From CAG-791 sp000431495 (GTDB lineage: Bacteria; Bacillota; Clostridia; Lachnospirales; Lachnospiraceae): 10,371 nucleotides of DNA. The stretch is taken from assembly GCA_052117605.1 (NCBI GenBank), contig JBQKIT010000032.1; one strand, 5' to 3'. Under the pieces are notes generated by a model. The model did no database searches. It saw only the letters and a program-made list of their open reading frames with translations, and was not told where the DNA came from. This document shows positions 1-9,015 of this stretch, one piece after another. Both the position numbers and the translations under genes were made by a program. Numbering within the stretch: the stretch's first letter is position 1; every line of letters starts with the position of its first letter.

Positions 1-23
1 TGCCATTCCTCCGTGACAGTCTG

Positions 24-86
24 CTGTAAACTCGAATACAGCGGACTAAAGTTTACAGTATTGTCTCAGAATTCTGTTACAGCGGA
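24..86. repeat. Cluster of short inverted and direct repeats at the left edge
   Basis: A perfect 9-bp inverted repeat is visible: CTGTAAACT at 24-32 and AGTTTACAG at 50-58, with a 17-nt loop. A 9-bp direct repeat, TACAGCGGA, occurs at 37-45 and 78-86. The methyltransferase stop codon (46-48 on the minus strand) lies inside this cluster. Such clusters of short repeats are common at transposon ends or in transcription terminators, but there is no T run after the stem and no transposase in view. Whether this is the end of a mobile element interrupting the gene is inference. Confidence 0.5.
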
Positions 87-1788
87 AAGGCACCGGGGAT
101 CTACCATTTACCCAGTCTATATCTGCATAAAAGGATTTTGGTTCTACCAGACTGTGTTGTCTGATAGCATACATATCCTCCATAACATCCATATTAACTT
201 TGGTTTTGTTTTCAATCTTCTTAATCCTAAAAACAACTGGATATACCGCTGCAGACTTAAATACATTAACATTTGAATAGTCGCGGATTTCCTGCACCTG
301 ATATTGAGAAATTTGTTTTCTTAATGTAACAGTATATGGGGCGGAAACCAATTTATTAGGAACAATAAATGAAATAACCCCTTCTGGTTTAAGTAATGTG
401 ATGCCCTTCTCGATGAAAAGCACAAACAAATCCCAGTTACCTTTAGCGCATGAAAATCTTTGTGTATACAATTCTCTTAGCTCAGGCATAGATCTGGTCA
501 TTTCTTCTGAGTCTACATATGGGGGATTCCCAATAACTACATCGAATCCACCCTTCTCGTTAAAAACTTTGGCAAAATCTATTTGCCACAATACATAAGG
601 TTTTGACGCTAATCTTTTACTCTGTTCGTATCTCTGCCTTGCTGAATCAGACATTAAAGAAATCTGTGCTCTTATAAGCATGTCTTTTACATCTGCCAAT
701 TCCTCTTTAATATCATCTTTTTTTACTGGATCATCGCATCGATATAGCCTATCTTGTACATCGAAAAGCTTTGGCAAAATAGATTCAAATCTTGCAGAGT
801 TAAAATCCAACTGTCCCGTCGTACCTATCAACGAACTTGCATTTATTAATGGTGTACCTTCAAATTCATCTACCAAACTATTTCCACACACTATATTGCA
901 TTCAAGGTTTGGCAGAGGTGACGGATTCTGATGCCCCTCAAAACTGTTCTGAGCATTAGGATTAATTTCATCATCGATAACCAAAGAAAGCCATAGTCTC
1001 AGTCTTGCAATATCTACTGCAGATGGTTCTATATCTGCCGCAAAAATGCAATTTTTAATAGTTGTATACTTGAGCATGTATGGAGAACGCTCTAATGTAT
1101 ACATAAGGCGTGTATCATAAGCATTCATTCCAATAGCCATGTAGGCAGAGAGATTCTGCCTTGCCCTTACAACTTCATTCAGCATTCCGAGCGGGAATGC
1201 GCCTGAGCCGACCGCTGGGTCCGCAACGCGGATGTTCGCCAGCAAATCGTCCAGCAGCTTAAGGTTATTGACACCCTTGCTGAGGCTGAAAATCTCCTCT
1301 GAGATCTTCATGGGCTTGGCAGGATCTATTTCATAATGTGTCTTCCCATTCTCGTCAGTTGTCCTCAGTGTTTTTTCTGTATCTATATCTTTATAGAAAT
1401 CTCCATAGAGAATAAAGTCACGGATTGCATCCTCGCTAATGTGACTGTTTGTCGACAGATAATTGATAAGGCTCTCCTGGCACATGTAGTGAACAATCTC
1501 ACGAGGTGTATAGAACGCTCCCTTTGATTTTCTGTCCTTTACATCAAGCAAGTTCTCAAAGACCTTACCAAGCATCTCGGGATCGATAGCTACTTCTCGC
1601 TCCATCGGCTCGTCTTCACTCATAGTAAAGTTGTAACGGTCAAAGATATCCAGAATGCCATCGCCTTCCAGATCTTCATCAAACTTCTTATTGCTGAAGA
1701 TTTCATCCGGTATATCAAAATTACAACTTCTCCAGTCGTATCCATCCAATGGTTCAAAAGACCGCCTGAAAGGAAAGGTATCCTGCAA
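46..1788 (-). pseudogene. Eco57I-like adenine methyltransferase, C-terminal fragment (catalytic part)
   Basis: This is the catalytic half of an N6-adenine DNA methyltransferase of the Eco57I / type IIG family. Positions are counted from the start of the open frame: GAFYTP at about 90-95, SAM-binding motif I DPAVGSGAF at 190-198, and catalytic motif IV NPPY at 421-424. Homology to the upstream fragment resumes at FEPLDGYDW (residue 11). The frame opens only at a TTG (1788) with no ribosome binding site, so it is probably not translated on its own. It continues 1620-2888 in another frame. After NPPY only about 160 residues remain, whereas this family usually has several hundred more carrying target recognition. 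The last residues, from about GRSPVPF on, look unlike the family and end in the repeat cluster at 24-86. The fragment is therefore probably truncated as well as frameshifted. Its substrate would be a specific DNA site, which cannot be read from the sequence. Confidence 0.85.
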
Positions 1789-2888
1789 TGGAGGAAGCAG
1801 CTATATCCCAGTCGTCCACGATTTCGATTCAGAGTGTCATAAAACAACGGCTCCAAATAATTATCAAAGAAGTGCTTTTTGTGTACCTGAGAGTACTTAA
1901 ACAGGGTTCGAAGGAATGTCTTAGAGCCACTACCCCAATGACGCTCTCCCGGAACATGGTTAGCAATCATCTCCTCAGCATCATCAGGAATCTGATCCAA
2001 GGCGAGAGCATTAAGGACATACTTATCCCCTTTCTGCGAGTAAATCTGCGGAAGGTACTGCTTTATAATTCTACCCTGAGCGCCTGGAGTGAAGAAAATA
2101 TTCTTGTATTCCTTTTCGGATATTTCCTGGTTCCACACACCAACGCCCAGCCAACCTTTCTTCTGCAGGAAGTATAGGAAGACAATCTGGCCAAGCAGCT
2201 TCTTTGCATACTGCTCGACGGTAAATCCACACCTTTCGGCTTCCGCAAGGAAGTCGTCATTTTGGGTAAGCCAATCACTGAGTTGATAGAACTTTTCACA
2301 ATACAGCTGGAAGAACTCATTTGTTACGGCTTCAACACTGAAAGCCTCTTCAAGCTCTGCCATCGTCGGTTCCGAATTGTTATCGGCAATAAATTTATGA
2401 AATCTGTCAATGGCAGTATGGCAAGGCTCATCTTTTCCGACCAGATAAGAATATCTCTTTGCTGGGGTAATATTCTCAGATGCTTTTAGCTTTCCATTTT
2501 CAAGCTTCATCTCGAAATCGAGACGCACAAATGACAGTCTCCACTTCGGATCGCCCGGCGTGTAGTATGCAATAAGCGCAGCATCACAATTTCCGTTCTC
2601 TATGAGTTTCTTCGCATAGCTTCTCTGTGTACTTCTGGAGTTCTCCACAAAGGACTGCTTCTGCAGCTGAACGGCAAAAATCGCTATCTTCTTGTCATCC
2701 GGCGATTGATACATTCCCACGTGATAGGAGCCGTCAACATGAGAAGAGAAATTACTATATTCCTTGTGAAATGAGTCTGGTGCAACAATCTTTACCGTCG
2801 AGAATATCTCGCGAACCAGATCCACATAGTTATTCATGTTGAAATCGCTGGTAAGAATTCCGGCAACTTTTCTGACTGTTGGATTCAT
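1620..2888 (-). pseudogene. Eco57I-like methyltransferase, N-terminal fragment (frameshifted)
   Basis: This is the N-terminal part of the same restriction-modification methyltransferase. The ATG at 2886-2888 directly follows the helicase stop (TAA at 2889-2891), and the AAGGAG within the end of the helicase gene is a good ribosome binding site, so translation is likely coupled. Segments I associate with Eco57I-like proteins in Firmicutes are visible: FAVQLQK then STQRSYAKKL (about 70-95), DAALIAYY, WRLSFVRLDFE, TPAKRYSYLVG (about 142-152), EEAFSVEAVTNEFFQLY (about 180-196) and LEPLFYDTLN before IPFLSGGL. About 376 residues are in the correct frame. After GGL the product runs about 46 residues of unrelated sequence to a stop at 1620. 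Joined to the downstream fragment, the original protein would be at least 946 residues. The fragment lacks the SAM-binding and NPPY motifs and cannot methylate DNA alone. Confidence 0.85.
1756..1759 (-). other. Frameshift site in the methyltransferase gene
   Basis: On the minus strand the sequence reads GGC GGT CTT TTG AAC. Adding one T to the four-T run gives GGC GGT CTT TTT GAA CCA, that is GGLFEPL, the segment expected in this family. One missing base therefore explains why the frame changes here. It could be a true mutation or a sequencing or assembly error. The run is short for either phase variation or an ordinary homopolymer error. Confidence 0.8.
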
Positions 2889-5800
2889 TTATTCAGCTCC
2901 TTTCTTCAGATAGCAGGAAAGAATGACCTGTTTCTCACCGTCTACGTTTGCTGTTGTTGTCTTCTTATCCTCAAAATATACGGGCGGCACTATGTTCATC
3001 AGGTCATAGTAAAATTCCAGAACATCTGTCATAACCTTGCTCTTCTTAACGACGTCCTTAGATACCTTTGAGGGAATCTCGCCAGCCTCCCAGCGCTTAA
3101 TTAGAATATCGAGTTTTTCTTCCTGATCGTCTGTAAGTCTCGGCTCATTTTTCATAGCCTTTAAGAGGCGTATTACTTTGGCATCATTTCCAGCAACCAT
3201 TACCTTCTCTGTCGAGATGGCATCTTCTGCCGTGAGGTACGCATCGAAAGCATCGCTATTCTTAGCATAATGGTCATAATACTCATGCCCCACGCTGATT
3301 TTCTCTTCATCGGGCTCGCATTCTATATACTTGATTGCCTGCATGAAGGACAGATGCTTTGTTTCCGGTTCCTCACCAGAAATAAAGAATGTCTTCAATG
3401 CACCCTTTCGAATAAATCCTACTGTTGCGCTTTCCTTGACCAGGCTTGACTGACGACCTGCCTTAGCCTTCCTTGGCAACTGCTTCACTTTAGAGAAAAG
3501 CTTCGGATCGTTATCCCTGATCTGCCTGATTACCGCAAGATAGGCGAGTTCCGGATTTGTGCTGCCTTCTTCCTCATCCATGTTCTGATTCAACTCTTCG
3601 AAGAGCTTCTTAGGAGACACCTGCTCATCATCGGAGAGGTATTTGATATCTTCGCCCAGTGTGTCATGGAAAGCCTGCAACTTTTCGAGAATCCTGTCCT
3701 CCATTGGAACATACTTCTGCGTCGCTGCAGTCGGGAAGAAGTTATAAACGTAGATCCTATCGTACTCGGTGCCTACACGATTGATTCGACCGACACGCTG
3801 CATGATTCTTGTCGGGTTCCACGGCAGATCATAATTGACCAGCACATTTGCCCGGTGAAGGTTGATACCTTCTGCCAGGACATCTGTAGTAATCAACAGG
3901 TCATATTTATCATTGTTCTTATCTTTGAATTTCGGATTGAAGCTATCTTCTATCTCCACTTTGAGTGCCTGACTGCTCTGTCCACTGAAATAGATGAGCC
4001 TGTCGCCATAAACATCACCCAAGTTATCAAATAAATACTGAGCCGTCTCTGTTGATTCCGTGAATACAATGACCTTCTTACCCCTCATAATCCGGTTATA
4101 CTGAAGCTCTTTTTTGAACTCATCGAGCTTCGGATCAACCTGAATGAGATCCCACATATCCTGCAGGCTCTTCAAAGATGACAGATCATGTTCGAGTTCC
4201 CGCATGAACCTGGGTTCAAAATCCGTTGTCTTAAACTTCATGACATCCTGCTGTTCAATGTAGTACAGGAGTTTATCGATATTACCGTCATCGAGCAGAT
4301 CATACACATCAATCTTTTTGCTGATATAGACAGTTCCAGTTTTAGCCATCTTGATGAAGTCTTCATAGGATTTAATGAACCTTTGCAGTGTCATACGGAA
4401 TGCATAGAAACTGCTCTCCAGACGTTTCACCAGAATGCTCTTCATGAAACCGCCCATGTTTTTCTGGCCTGCAATCAATGTGGAGTAGTCTTTCTGCTTA
4501 TCCTTTTTCAGATAAACGAGCGGTGTATAGCGGGCATAGTGGAAGTCTTTTATAACTGCAATAGTCTCTGTGAATGTATCATTTGTAAGTTCATCAAATG
4601 TATAGATAATCTTCTCTGGTGTTCCTACCGTTGGGAAGGAAAGTCCCTGCTTCTCAAGATCATCTTTGTAATACTGTTTGATTTCCGTCCTGGTCCTCCG
4701 GATCATAATTTCACGGAGGAGCTTGTCTCTGATCTCCTCTGAATTCTCCCGGAGCTGTGTCATATAAGCTTCAGTCCCCTTCGGGATTTTATTGAGTCTG
4801 GAATTAAGCCCTCTAAAAAATCCCTCAATATTTTTTATTCCGTTGATTGTTCCAGCCTGCTTGTCCTGGAACAGATAAATCTGGTTTTCAATATCGCTTG
4901 TATAGTTATTGATTGGCGTAGCAGAAATCAGCACTACCTTTTTTCCACGACATATCTGATGAAGCTGCGTAAAGCTATCCGTGTTGCTATTTCTGAATCG
5001 ATGTGCCTCATCTACGAATACATAAGAGTATTTCTTATAAGCCCCGCTCTCGATAATGTGGTCCAGTTTTCCAAGAGAGATAACATCATATCTTGCCACA
5101 TCGAATTCCTGCAGAACACCACTCCAATATTCGACAAGTACGGGAGGGCAGATGATCAGCTTGTAAGTATTTCTGTTAAACGTATTCGCCAGCATGGCGC
5201 AGATGTATGTCTTGCCAAGGCCAACGACATCTGAAATAAAAACGCCATTATAAGCGTCAAGTTTCTGCCTCGCCTGCATTACAGCATCAATCTGATACTG
5301 CAGCCTCATGTAGCCTTCCGGAAGAAGAGTCTGGAAGTTCTCTTTGTCTGAATTGATCTCTTCTTTGAAAAATTCATACAAGGTCTTCAGATAAAGCTCA
5401 TATGGAGTGATATCGTTGCGCATCCATGTTTTGTGCTCAACCGTATCAATATAGGTGTCTTTGATATCCGTAGCATCTTTCCACAGTTCCTCAAACCGAT
5501 CGAGGGCAAACTGAACATCTGCAGAATCTTTGAGCTCGACATTAAACTCAAGATTGTTAACAAGCCCCGCTTCCGAGAAATTGCTGGACCCAGTAATGAC
5601 GCTTCCAAACATATCCGGAACCTTATCAGGGTCTTTGCGCATAATATAGACCTTGGCATGTATAGGGGCCTCGGTATACATCCGCATCTCAAGTTTTCCA
5701 GACTTCAGCCAGTCAATGAAAACCTTGACGCCTTCCTCAACGTCCTGGTTAGTGTCCGCCTCTTCAAACTCATGCTCAACGGACTGCTCAAGTATCTCCT

Positions 5801-6071
5801 CACTCTCTTTCTTTGTTACTGAAGATACCTTCACGTCCTCATTTGCCTGATCAATGATCTTTACCGTATATCTATCTACATTAAGCCCTACAAGGATACG
5901 GATCTTTTCAACTGACTGCAGAGCAGGCCAGAGTTTGAAAAAGCCACTCGTCCTAAAGTATCCGACCAGGGCATCAAAGAACTGTGTGTTACTCTTCAGA
6001 ATCGTAGCGAATCTGCTGTAGAGATCCCTCTCAGGTTCATTAGTAAAAAATTTCAGATCGTTTTGAATCAT
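2889..6071 (-). CDS. PLD-nuclease-like / SNF2-type helicase fusion protein
   Basis: This 1060-aa protein should be an ATP-driven DNA translocase with an attached phospholipase-D-type nuclease-like domain. The N-terminal part has HAK at 138-140 and GSSNFSEAGL at 161-170, matching one HxK(x)nGSxN half-site of the PLD family; only one half-site is seen, so an active enzyme would need to dimerise. Helicase motifs follow: Walker A DVVGLGKT (281-288), DEAH (354-357), SATP (383-386), then after a long insertion TTDVLAEGINL (728-738) and QRVGRINRVG (758-767). The start has GAGGAAAG upstream and overlaps the regulator stop by 4 nt (ATGA), indicating translational coupling. The stop abuts the methyltransferase start. 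Such fusions often accompany Eco57I-like methyltransferases in Firmicute restriction-modification-like loci, where they are thought to supply DNA scanning and cleavage. The architecture recalls DISARM and BREX components but matches neither system's gene set. The reading frame is intact. Confidence 0.93.
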   Translation of the reverse strand: MIQNDLKFFTNEPERDLYSRFATILKSNTQFFDALVGYFRTSGFFKLWPALQSVEKIRILVGLNVDRYTVKIIDQANEDVKVSSVTKKESEEILEQSVEHEFEEADTNQDVEEGVKVFIDWLKSGKLEMRMYTEAPIHAKVYIMRKDPDKVPDMFGSVITGSSNFSEAGLVNNLEFNVELKDSADVQFALDRFEELWKDATDIKDTYIDTVEHKTWMRNDITPYELYLKTLYEFFKEEINSDKENFQTLLPEGYMRLQYQIDAVMQARQKLDAYNGVFISDVVGLGKTYICAMLANTFNRNTYKLIICPPVLVEYWSGVLQEFDVARYDVISLGKLDHIIESGAYKKYSYVFVDEAHRFRNSNTDSFTQLHQICRGKKVVLISATPINNYTSDIENQIYLFQDKQAGTINGIKNIEGFFRGLNSRLNKIPKGTEAYMTQLRENSEEIRDKLLREIMIRRTRTEIKQYYKDDLEKQGLSFPTVGTPEKIIYTFDELTNDTFTETIAVIKDFHYARYTPLVYLKKDKQKDYSTLIAGQKNMGGFMKSILVKRLESSFYAFRMTLQRFIKSYEDFIKMAKTGTVYISKKIDVYDLLDDGNIDKLLYYIEQQDVMKFKTTDFEPRFMRELEHDLSSLKSLQDMWDLIQVDPKLDEFKKELQYNRIMRGKKVIVFTESTETAQYLFDNLGDVYGDRLIYFSGQSSQALKVEIEDSFNPKFKDKNNDKYDLLITTDVLAEGINLHRANVLVNYDLPWNPTRIMQRVGRINRVGTEYDRIYVYNFFPTAATQKYVPMEDRILEKLQAFHDTLGEDIKYLSDDEQVSPKKLFEELNQNMDEEEGSTNPELAYLAVIRQIRDNDPKLFSKVKQLPRKAKAGRQSSLVKESATVGFIRKGALKTFFISGEEPETKHLSFMQAIKYIECEPDEEKISVGHEYYDHYAKNSDAFDAYLTAEDAISTEKVMVAGNDAKVIRLLKAMKNEPRLTDDQEEKLDILIKRWEAGEIPSKVSKDVVKKSKVMTDVLEFYYDLMNIVPPVYFEDKKTTTANVDGEKQVILSCYLKKGAE

Positions 6072-6310
6072 TTTCTTTCCTCGCTTGCTTCACTCTTTGA
6101 TGAGTCCTCATCAGGCACGATCTCCATGATGTCGTCTGTATTGCAGTTCAATGCCTCACAGATTTTTACGAGAAGTCCCGTGTTGATATTTTCTCCTTTA
6201 CCCATCTTCGCAATGGATGCAGAGCTGATTCCGGTCTTCTCCCGAAGATCCTGTCTGGTCATTCCTTTATCAATAAGCAGTTTCCAAAGTCTGTTGTAGC
6301 TTATCTTCAT
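6068..6310 (-). CDS. XRE/Cro-family helix-turn-helix regulator
   Basis: This is an 80-aa cytoplasmic DNA-binding protein that is essentially one lambda-Cro/CI-type helix-turn-helix. The motif runs from about residue 17 (MTRQDLREKTGISSASIAKM), followed by the scaffold GLLVKICEALNCNTDDIMEI. The tail is short, acidic and polar. I place the start at 6310 (MKISYNRLWK) because GGAGG lies 8 nt upstream and family members begin this way; an upstream in-frame ATG at 6325 would add five residues but has a poorer site. It follows the NACHT stop (6344) by 33 nt and overlaps the helicase start by 4 nt. Small XRE proteins inside restriction-modification operons usually act as controllers that time or repress expression. 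That role is inferred here, as is binding to the palindrome or repeats in the operon leader. Confidence 0.9.
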   Translation of the reverse strand: MKISYNRLWKLLIDKGMTRQDLREKTGISSASIAKMGKGENINTGLLVKICEALNCNTDDIMEIVPDEDSSKSEASEERK

Positions 6311-6316
6311 TTCAAT

Positions 6317-6321
6317 AGCCT
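6317..6321 (-). promoter_or_regulatory. Ribosome binding site deciding the XRE regulator start
   Basis: GGAGG lies 8 nt before the ATG at 6308-6310. This favours that start over the upstream ATG at 6323-6325, which actually overlaps the GGAGG element. Confidence 0.75.
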
Positions 6322-6343
6322 CCATGGCATAGCACCTTGGGCC

Positions 6344-8995
6344 TTAGCCCAGAAAATCGAAGAGGTTTGTACCCTCTGGATCTTGTTCTTCCTTCATTTC
6401 TTCCAAATAATCTCTCACCTGAACATATTCTTCCTTTAACGGAAAGTCATCGGAATCCAAAATATTAATGAATTCCTCGTATTTCTCTGGTTCATCAAGA
6501 ACCCTGTCTACATCGAATTCCAGGTTCCACCCGACCGTGTCTGGATCACCATACTCATATATATAGTCGAGGCTTACATCTTCTTTATCAATCAAGCCCC
6601 CGCTATACACTCCTTCCGGATCATTCCAGTCTTCATCCAGATATACATATTCACGGCTGACAAATTCTTCGCAAAAAGGAAAGTTAGCAAGTTCAGCATA
6701 ACCATGTATATGTTTTTCACTAATAATGAAGTCATAGATATATGAATTGGGCTCGTTATCTGAGCTGTCATCGACCTCACCATTATCGTAATAGATTGTT
6801 GGGTAAAGCTCTTTCAGGAAAGTCCAATAGCCGTCTTCCTCATCGCATTTTTTGAATAACTCTTCAAGATACGGTCTGAAGATATACTCTTCGACACGCT
6901 CCGGAATCATGTCATACAACATGTCGAAAGTTTTATCGGAATAGTTCATTCTCCGATTTTCGAACATATCTCCAATGCGCTTTAAGTTCTTATCCTTCTG
7001 CTTCGAAAAGTAGACAGCACAGAAATACTCCTGAAAGGATCTATGTATAAAATGGTACTTCTGGCTCTCATAGAACATCAGGCACATATTGTTCGTGAGA
7101 TCGTAAATGAAGTCCTCAGTTGTCTTCTTACATAAATCCTTCTGCTTCTCGCTTAACTCATTGAAGTATTTATCAAACTCTATTTCCGACAGCTTGTATT
7201 TCTGGTCGCAATAGGTCCTCGCACAGAACTCGGCAAAATAATCTGCAAACCGGTCTGCCGAAATCCCCATACGGATTGTTCTCTTAAATGCCGCCTTCAT
7301 TGCATCGTGCCTTTGAGACAAGGTCACATAGGCCTCATGGTAAAAGATATGCATTTTAGAAGGGACCTCTGCAAACTCCTCAAATGTCATCAACATAATC
7401 GTAAGGAGGAGCGGATTCTCAGCAAACTGCTGATGTGTATTCCACAGCTTCTCGTCCAGCTGTTTCCTGAAGTTCTCTTTTATCGAAGGCTCATCCGGTC
7501 TGAATTCAAGCTTATCCACAAGTTCCAGCGACTGCTGCTTTGAGAATGGCTGAAGCTCCAGGACTGTAAATCTTGAAAAAGACGATAAGCCAAAAGATGG
7601 TCTGGAGGAGATGATAAACATATTGTCCGTGTATCTATCTGCAAATCGCTCCAGAGATTGTTCGAACTGCTTTCTTACTTCTGAATTGATTTCATCCAGC
7701 CCATCGAAAAGTAGTAGGCACTTCCCTTGTGCGAGCAGTTCAGTGAACTTCTGAAAGTCGACCCTGGCACCAAGATCTCCAAACTTTTCGTAGATGAATG
7801 CAGCAAGGCTTTCATATTTTTCAGAGAAATCCTTGAGCTGAATGAAGATTGGTATACGGTGCCCTGCTTTATAGTTGCTTACAGAATTAAGAAGCAGGTG
7901 CCGCATCATCATGGATTTACCTAATCCACCGGTTCCGGAGATGATAATAAAGTTCGAGCACTCAGACAGAGAATCTTCTGTGGCATTCTCATAAGTTTTA
8001 ACTCTCCAGGTACTTCGGGAGATATAGATTCTCTGAGTGACATTGTTGCAGACATAAAACGAATAAAAGGGCTTCGGCTCATCTCTATACATCAGAGTCT
8101 TTAACGTACTGTACTTGTCATAAGCCTTTTTAAGATATGTCTTAATCCCGGAAACATCCTCCTCGTTTCCGAGAACCTTCTCGATATATGCTTTTCCCTT
8201 GGCTACGTCTGCTGGATCAAAGTCAGAGAGTTTCATCGTGCCGACCGTGCCCAAAATCACATTGTTCGACGTTTGCACTTCAGACGCAAGCTTTGGCTTG
8301 TCTGTGTCGACATTCACTTTTAACTTGCTGTTCTTCCAGAGATCACTTTCAAAAGGTTTCTGGGCATTAAGCTCAACACCGTCAGTGCTATGCCAACTCT
8401 TATAAGTTGCAATTCCGACTCTGTTGTCCGGTCTGTTCATGATAATGAAGTGCCAGGTGCCCAGCAAGAAGGCGTAGAGATTTAACTGGCTCTCATAGAA
8501 CATATCCGCTTTCCTGACCGGAGTGTTATCAACGCGGATATAAAGCTCCGTATCATCAGTGATTGTCGGGTCTTTTGCAATAAGCTCAGCAAGAGCAGAA
8601 ACCAGCTTCACTCCTTTTATTTCCTTATTGATGAAGGCATCCACGAATTTAATCATATCTTTTAGAGCGGCATCATGATTCTCTTTAACGCGATTATCAA
8701 ATGCCTCGCTGATATCGTCATCGAAAAATGGGAAATAAGTCGAATTGATATTATTGCACGCCTTGAAATTGGACGCGATTGTAGAAAGGGAGCTCATCAC
8801 TCCCTTTTGTTTTGTATTGGGGATTTTATGACTGGGATCTTCTACAAGCATAAGTCCCAGTAATACTTCCGGCTGTGAAAGGCCATCTGAATTCTCGAGG
8901 ATCTTATTGCGAGCGCTTGTGTGATCCTGCAGTGCTCTGAGAACAAGGGTAAAAAATGTGCCCCCACATAATATTGGTGTCCGTGTTTCTGCCAT
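6344..8995 (-). CDS. NACHT-domain STAND ATPase, bacterial NLR-like defence protein
   Basis: This 883-aa protein is a STAND ATPase of the NACHT type. Walker A is GTGGLGKS (354-361), Walker B CLLLFDGLDEI (426-436) and the sensor IISSRP (461-466). A helical region has NPLLLTIMLMTF (527-538), and a winged-helix-like motif FIHRSFQEYFCAVYF (649-663) is typical of NACHT proteins. The first 345 residues form a separate domain beginning LCGGTFF (9-15) and containing WHFIIMNRPDNRVG (181-194). I have a memory of this pattern in other Firmicute proteins but cannot name a family. The last 150 residues are strongly acidic, with no clear leucine-rich or TPR repeats. Bacterial NACHT proteins (bNACHT, Avs relatives) sense phage and trigger abortive responses; the trigger and effector here are unknown. 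The start is fixed by an in-frame TGA 9 nt upstream; its A-rich site (GAAAGAAAAG) is weak. It is the first gene of the operon. Confidence 0.92.
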   Translation of the reverse strand: MAETRTPILCGGTFFTLVLRALQDHTSARNKILENSDGLSQPEVLLGLMLVEDPSHKIPNTKQKGVMSSLSTIASNFKACNNINSTYFPFFDDDISEAFDNRVKENHDAALKDMIKFVDAFINKEIKGVKLVSALAELIAKDPTITDDTELYIRVDNTPVRKADMFYESQLNLYAFLLGTWHFIIMNRPDNRVGIATYKSWHSTDGVELNAQKPFESDLWKNSKLKVNVDTDKPKLASEVQTSNNVILGTVGTMKLSDFDPADVAKGKAYIEKVLGNEEDVSGIKTYLKKAYDKYSTLKTLMYRDEPKPFYSFYVCNNVTQRIYISRSTWRVKTYENATEDSLSECSNFIIISGTGGLGKSMMMRHLLLNSVSNYKAGHRIPIFIQLKDFSEKYESLAAFIYEKFGDLGARVDFQKFTELLAQGKCLLLFDGLDEINSEVRKQFEQSLERFADRYTDNMFIISSRPSFGLSSFSRFTVLELQPFSKQQSLELVDKLEFRPDEPSIKENFRKQLDEKLWNTHQQFAENPLLLTIMLMTFEEFAEVPSKMHIFYHEAYVTLSQRHDAMKAAFKRTIRMGISADRFADYFAEFCARTYCDQKYKLSEIEFDKYFNELSEKQKDLCKKTTEDFIYDLTNNMCLMFYESQKYHFIHRSFQEYFCAVYFSKQKDKNLKRIGDMFENRRMNYSDKTFDMLYDMIPERVEEYIFRPYLEELFKKCDEEDGYWTFLKELYPTIYYDNGEVDDSSDNEPNSYIYDFIISEKHIHGYAELANFPFCEEFVSREYVYLDEDWNDPEGVYSGGLIDKEDVSLDYIYEYGDPDTVGWNLEFDVDRVLDEPEKYEEFINILDSDDFPLKEEYVQVRDYLEEMKEEQDPEGTNLFDFLG

Positions 8996-9015
8996 TCTTT
9001 TCTTTCATTGACCTT

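Noticed and set aside
13..276. Plus-strand open frame of 87 codons at the left edge
   Set aside because: It lies antisense to the methyltransferase fragment and across the repeat cluster, with no family resemblance.
1753..1765. Programmed -1 frameshift in the methyltransferase
   Set aside because: The sequence around CTT TTG is not a classical X XXY YYZ slippery heptamer, and no clear downstream stem or upstream Shine-Dalgarno element was seen. A deletion is simpler.
4188..4742. Plus-strand open frame of 184 codons
   Set aside because: It is antisense to the helicase gene, which carries all its expected motifs. The antisense frame has no recognisable domain and I saw no reason to call it a gene.
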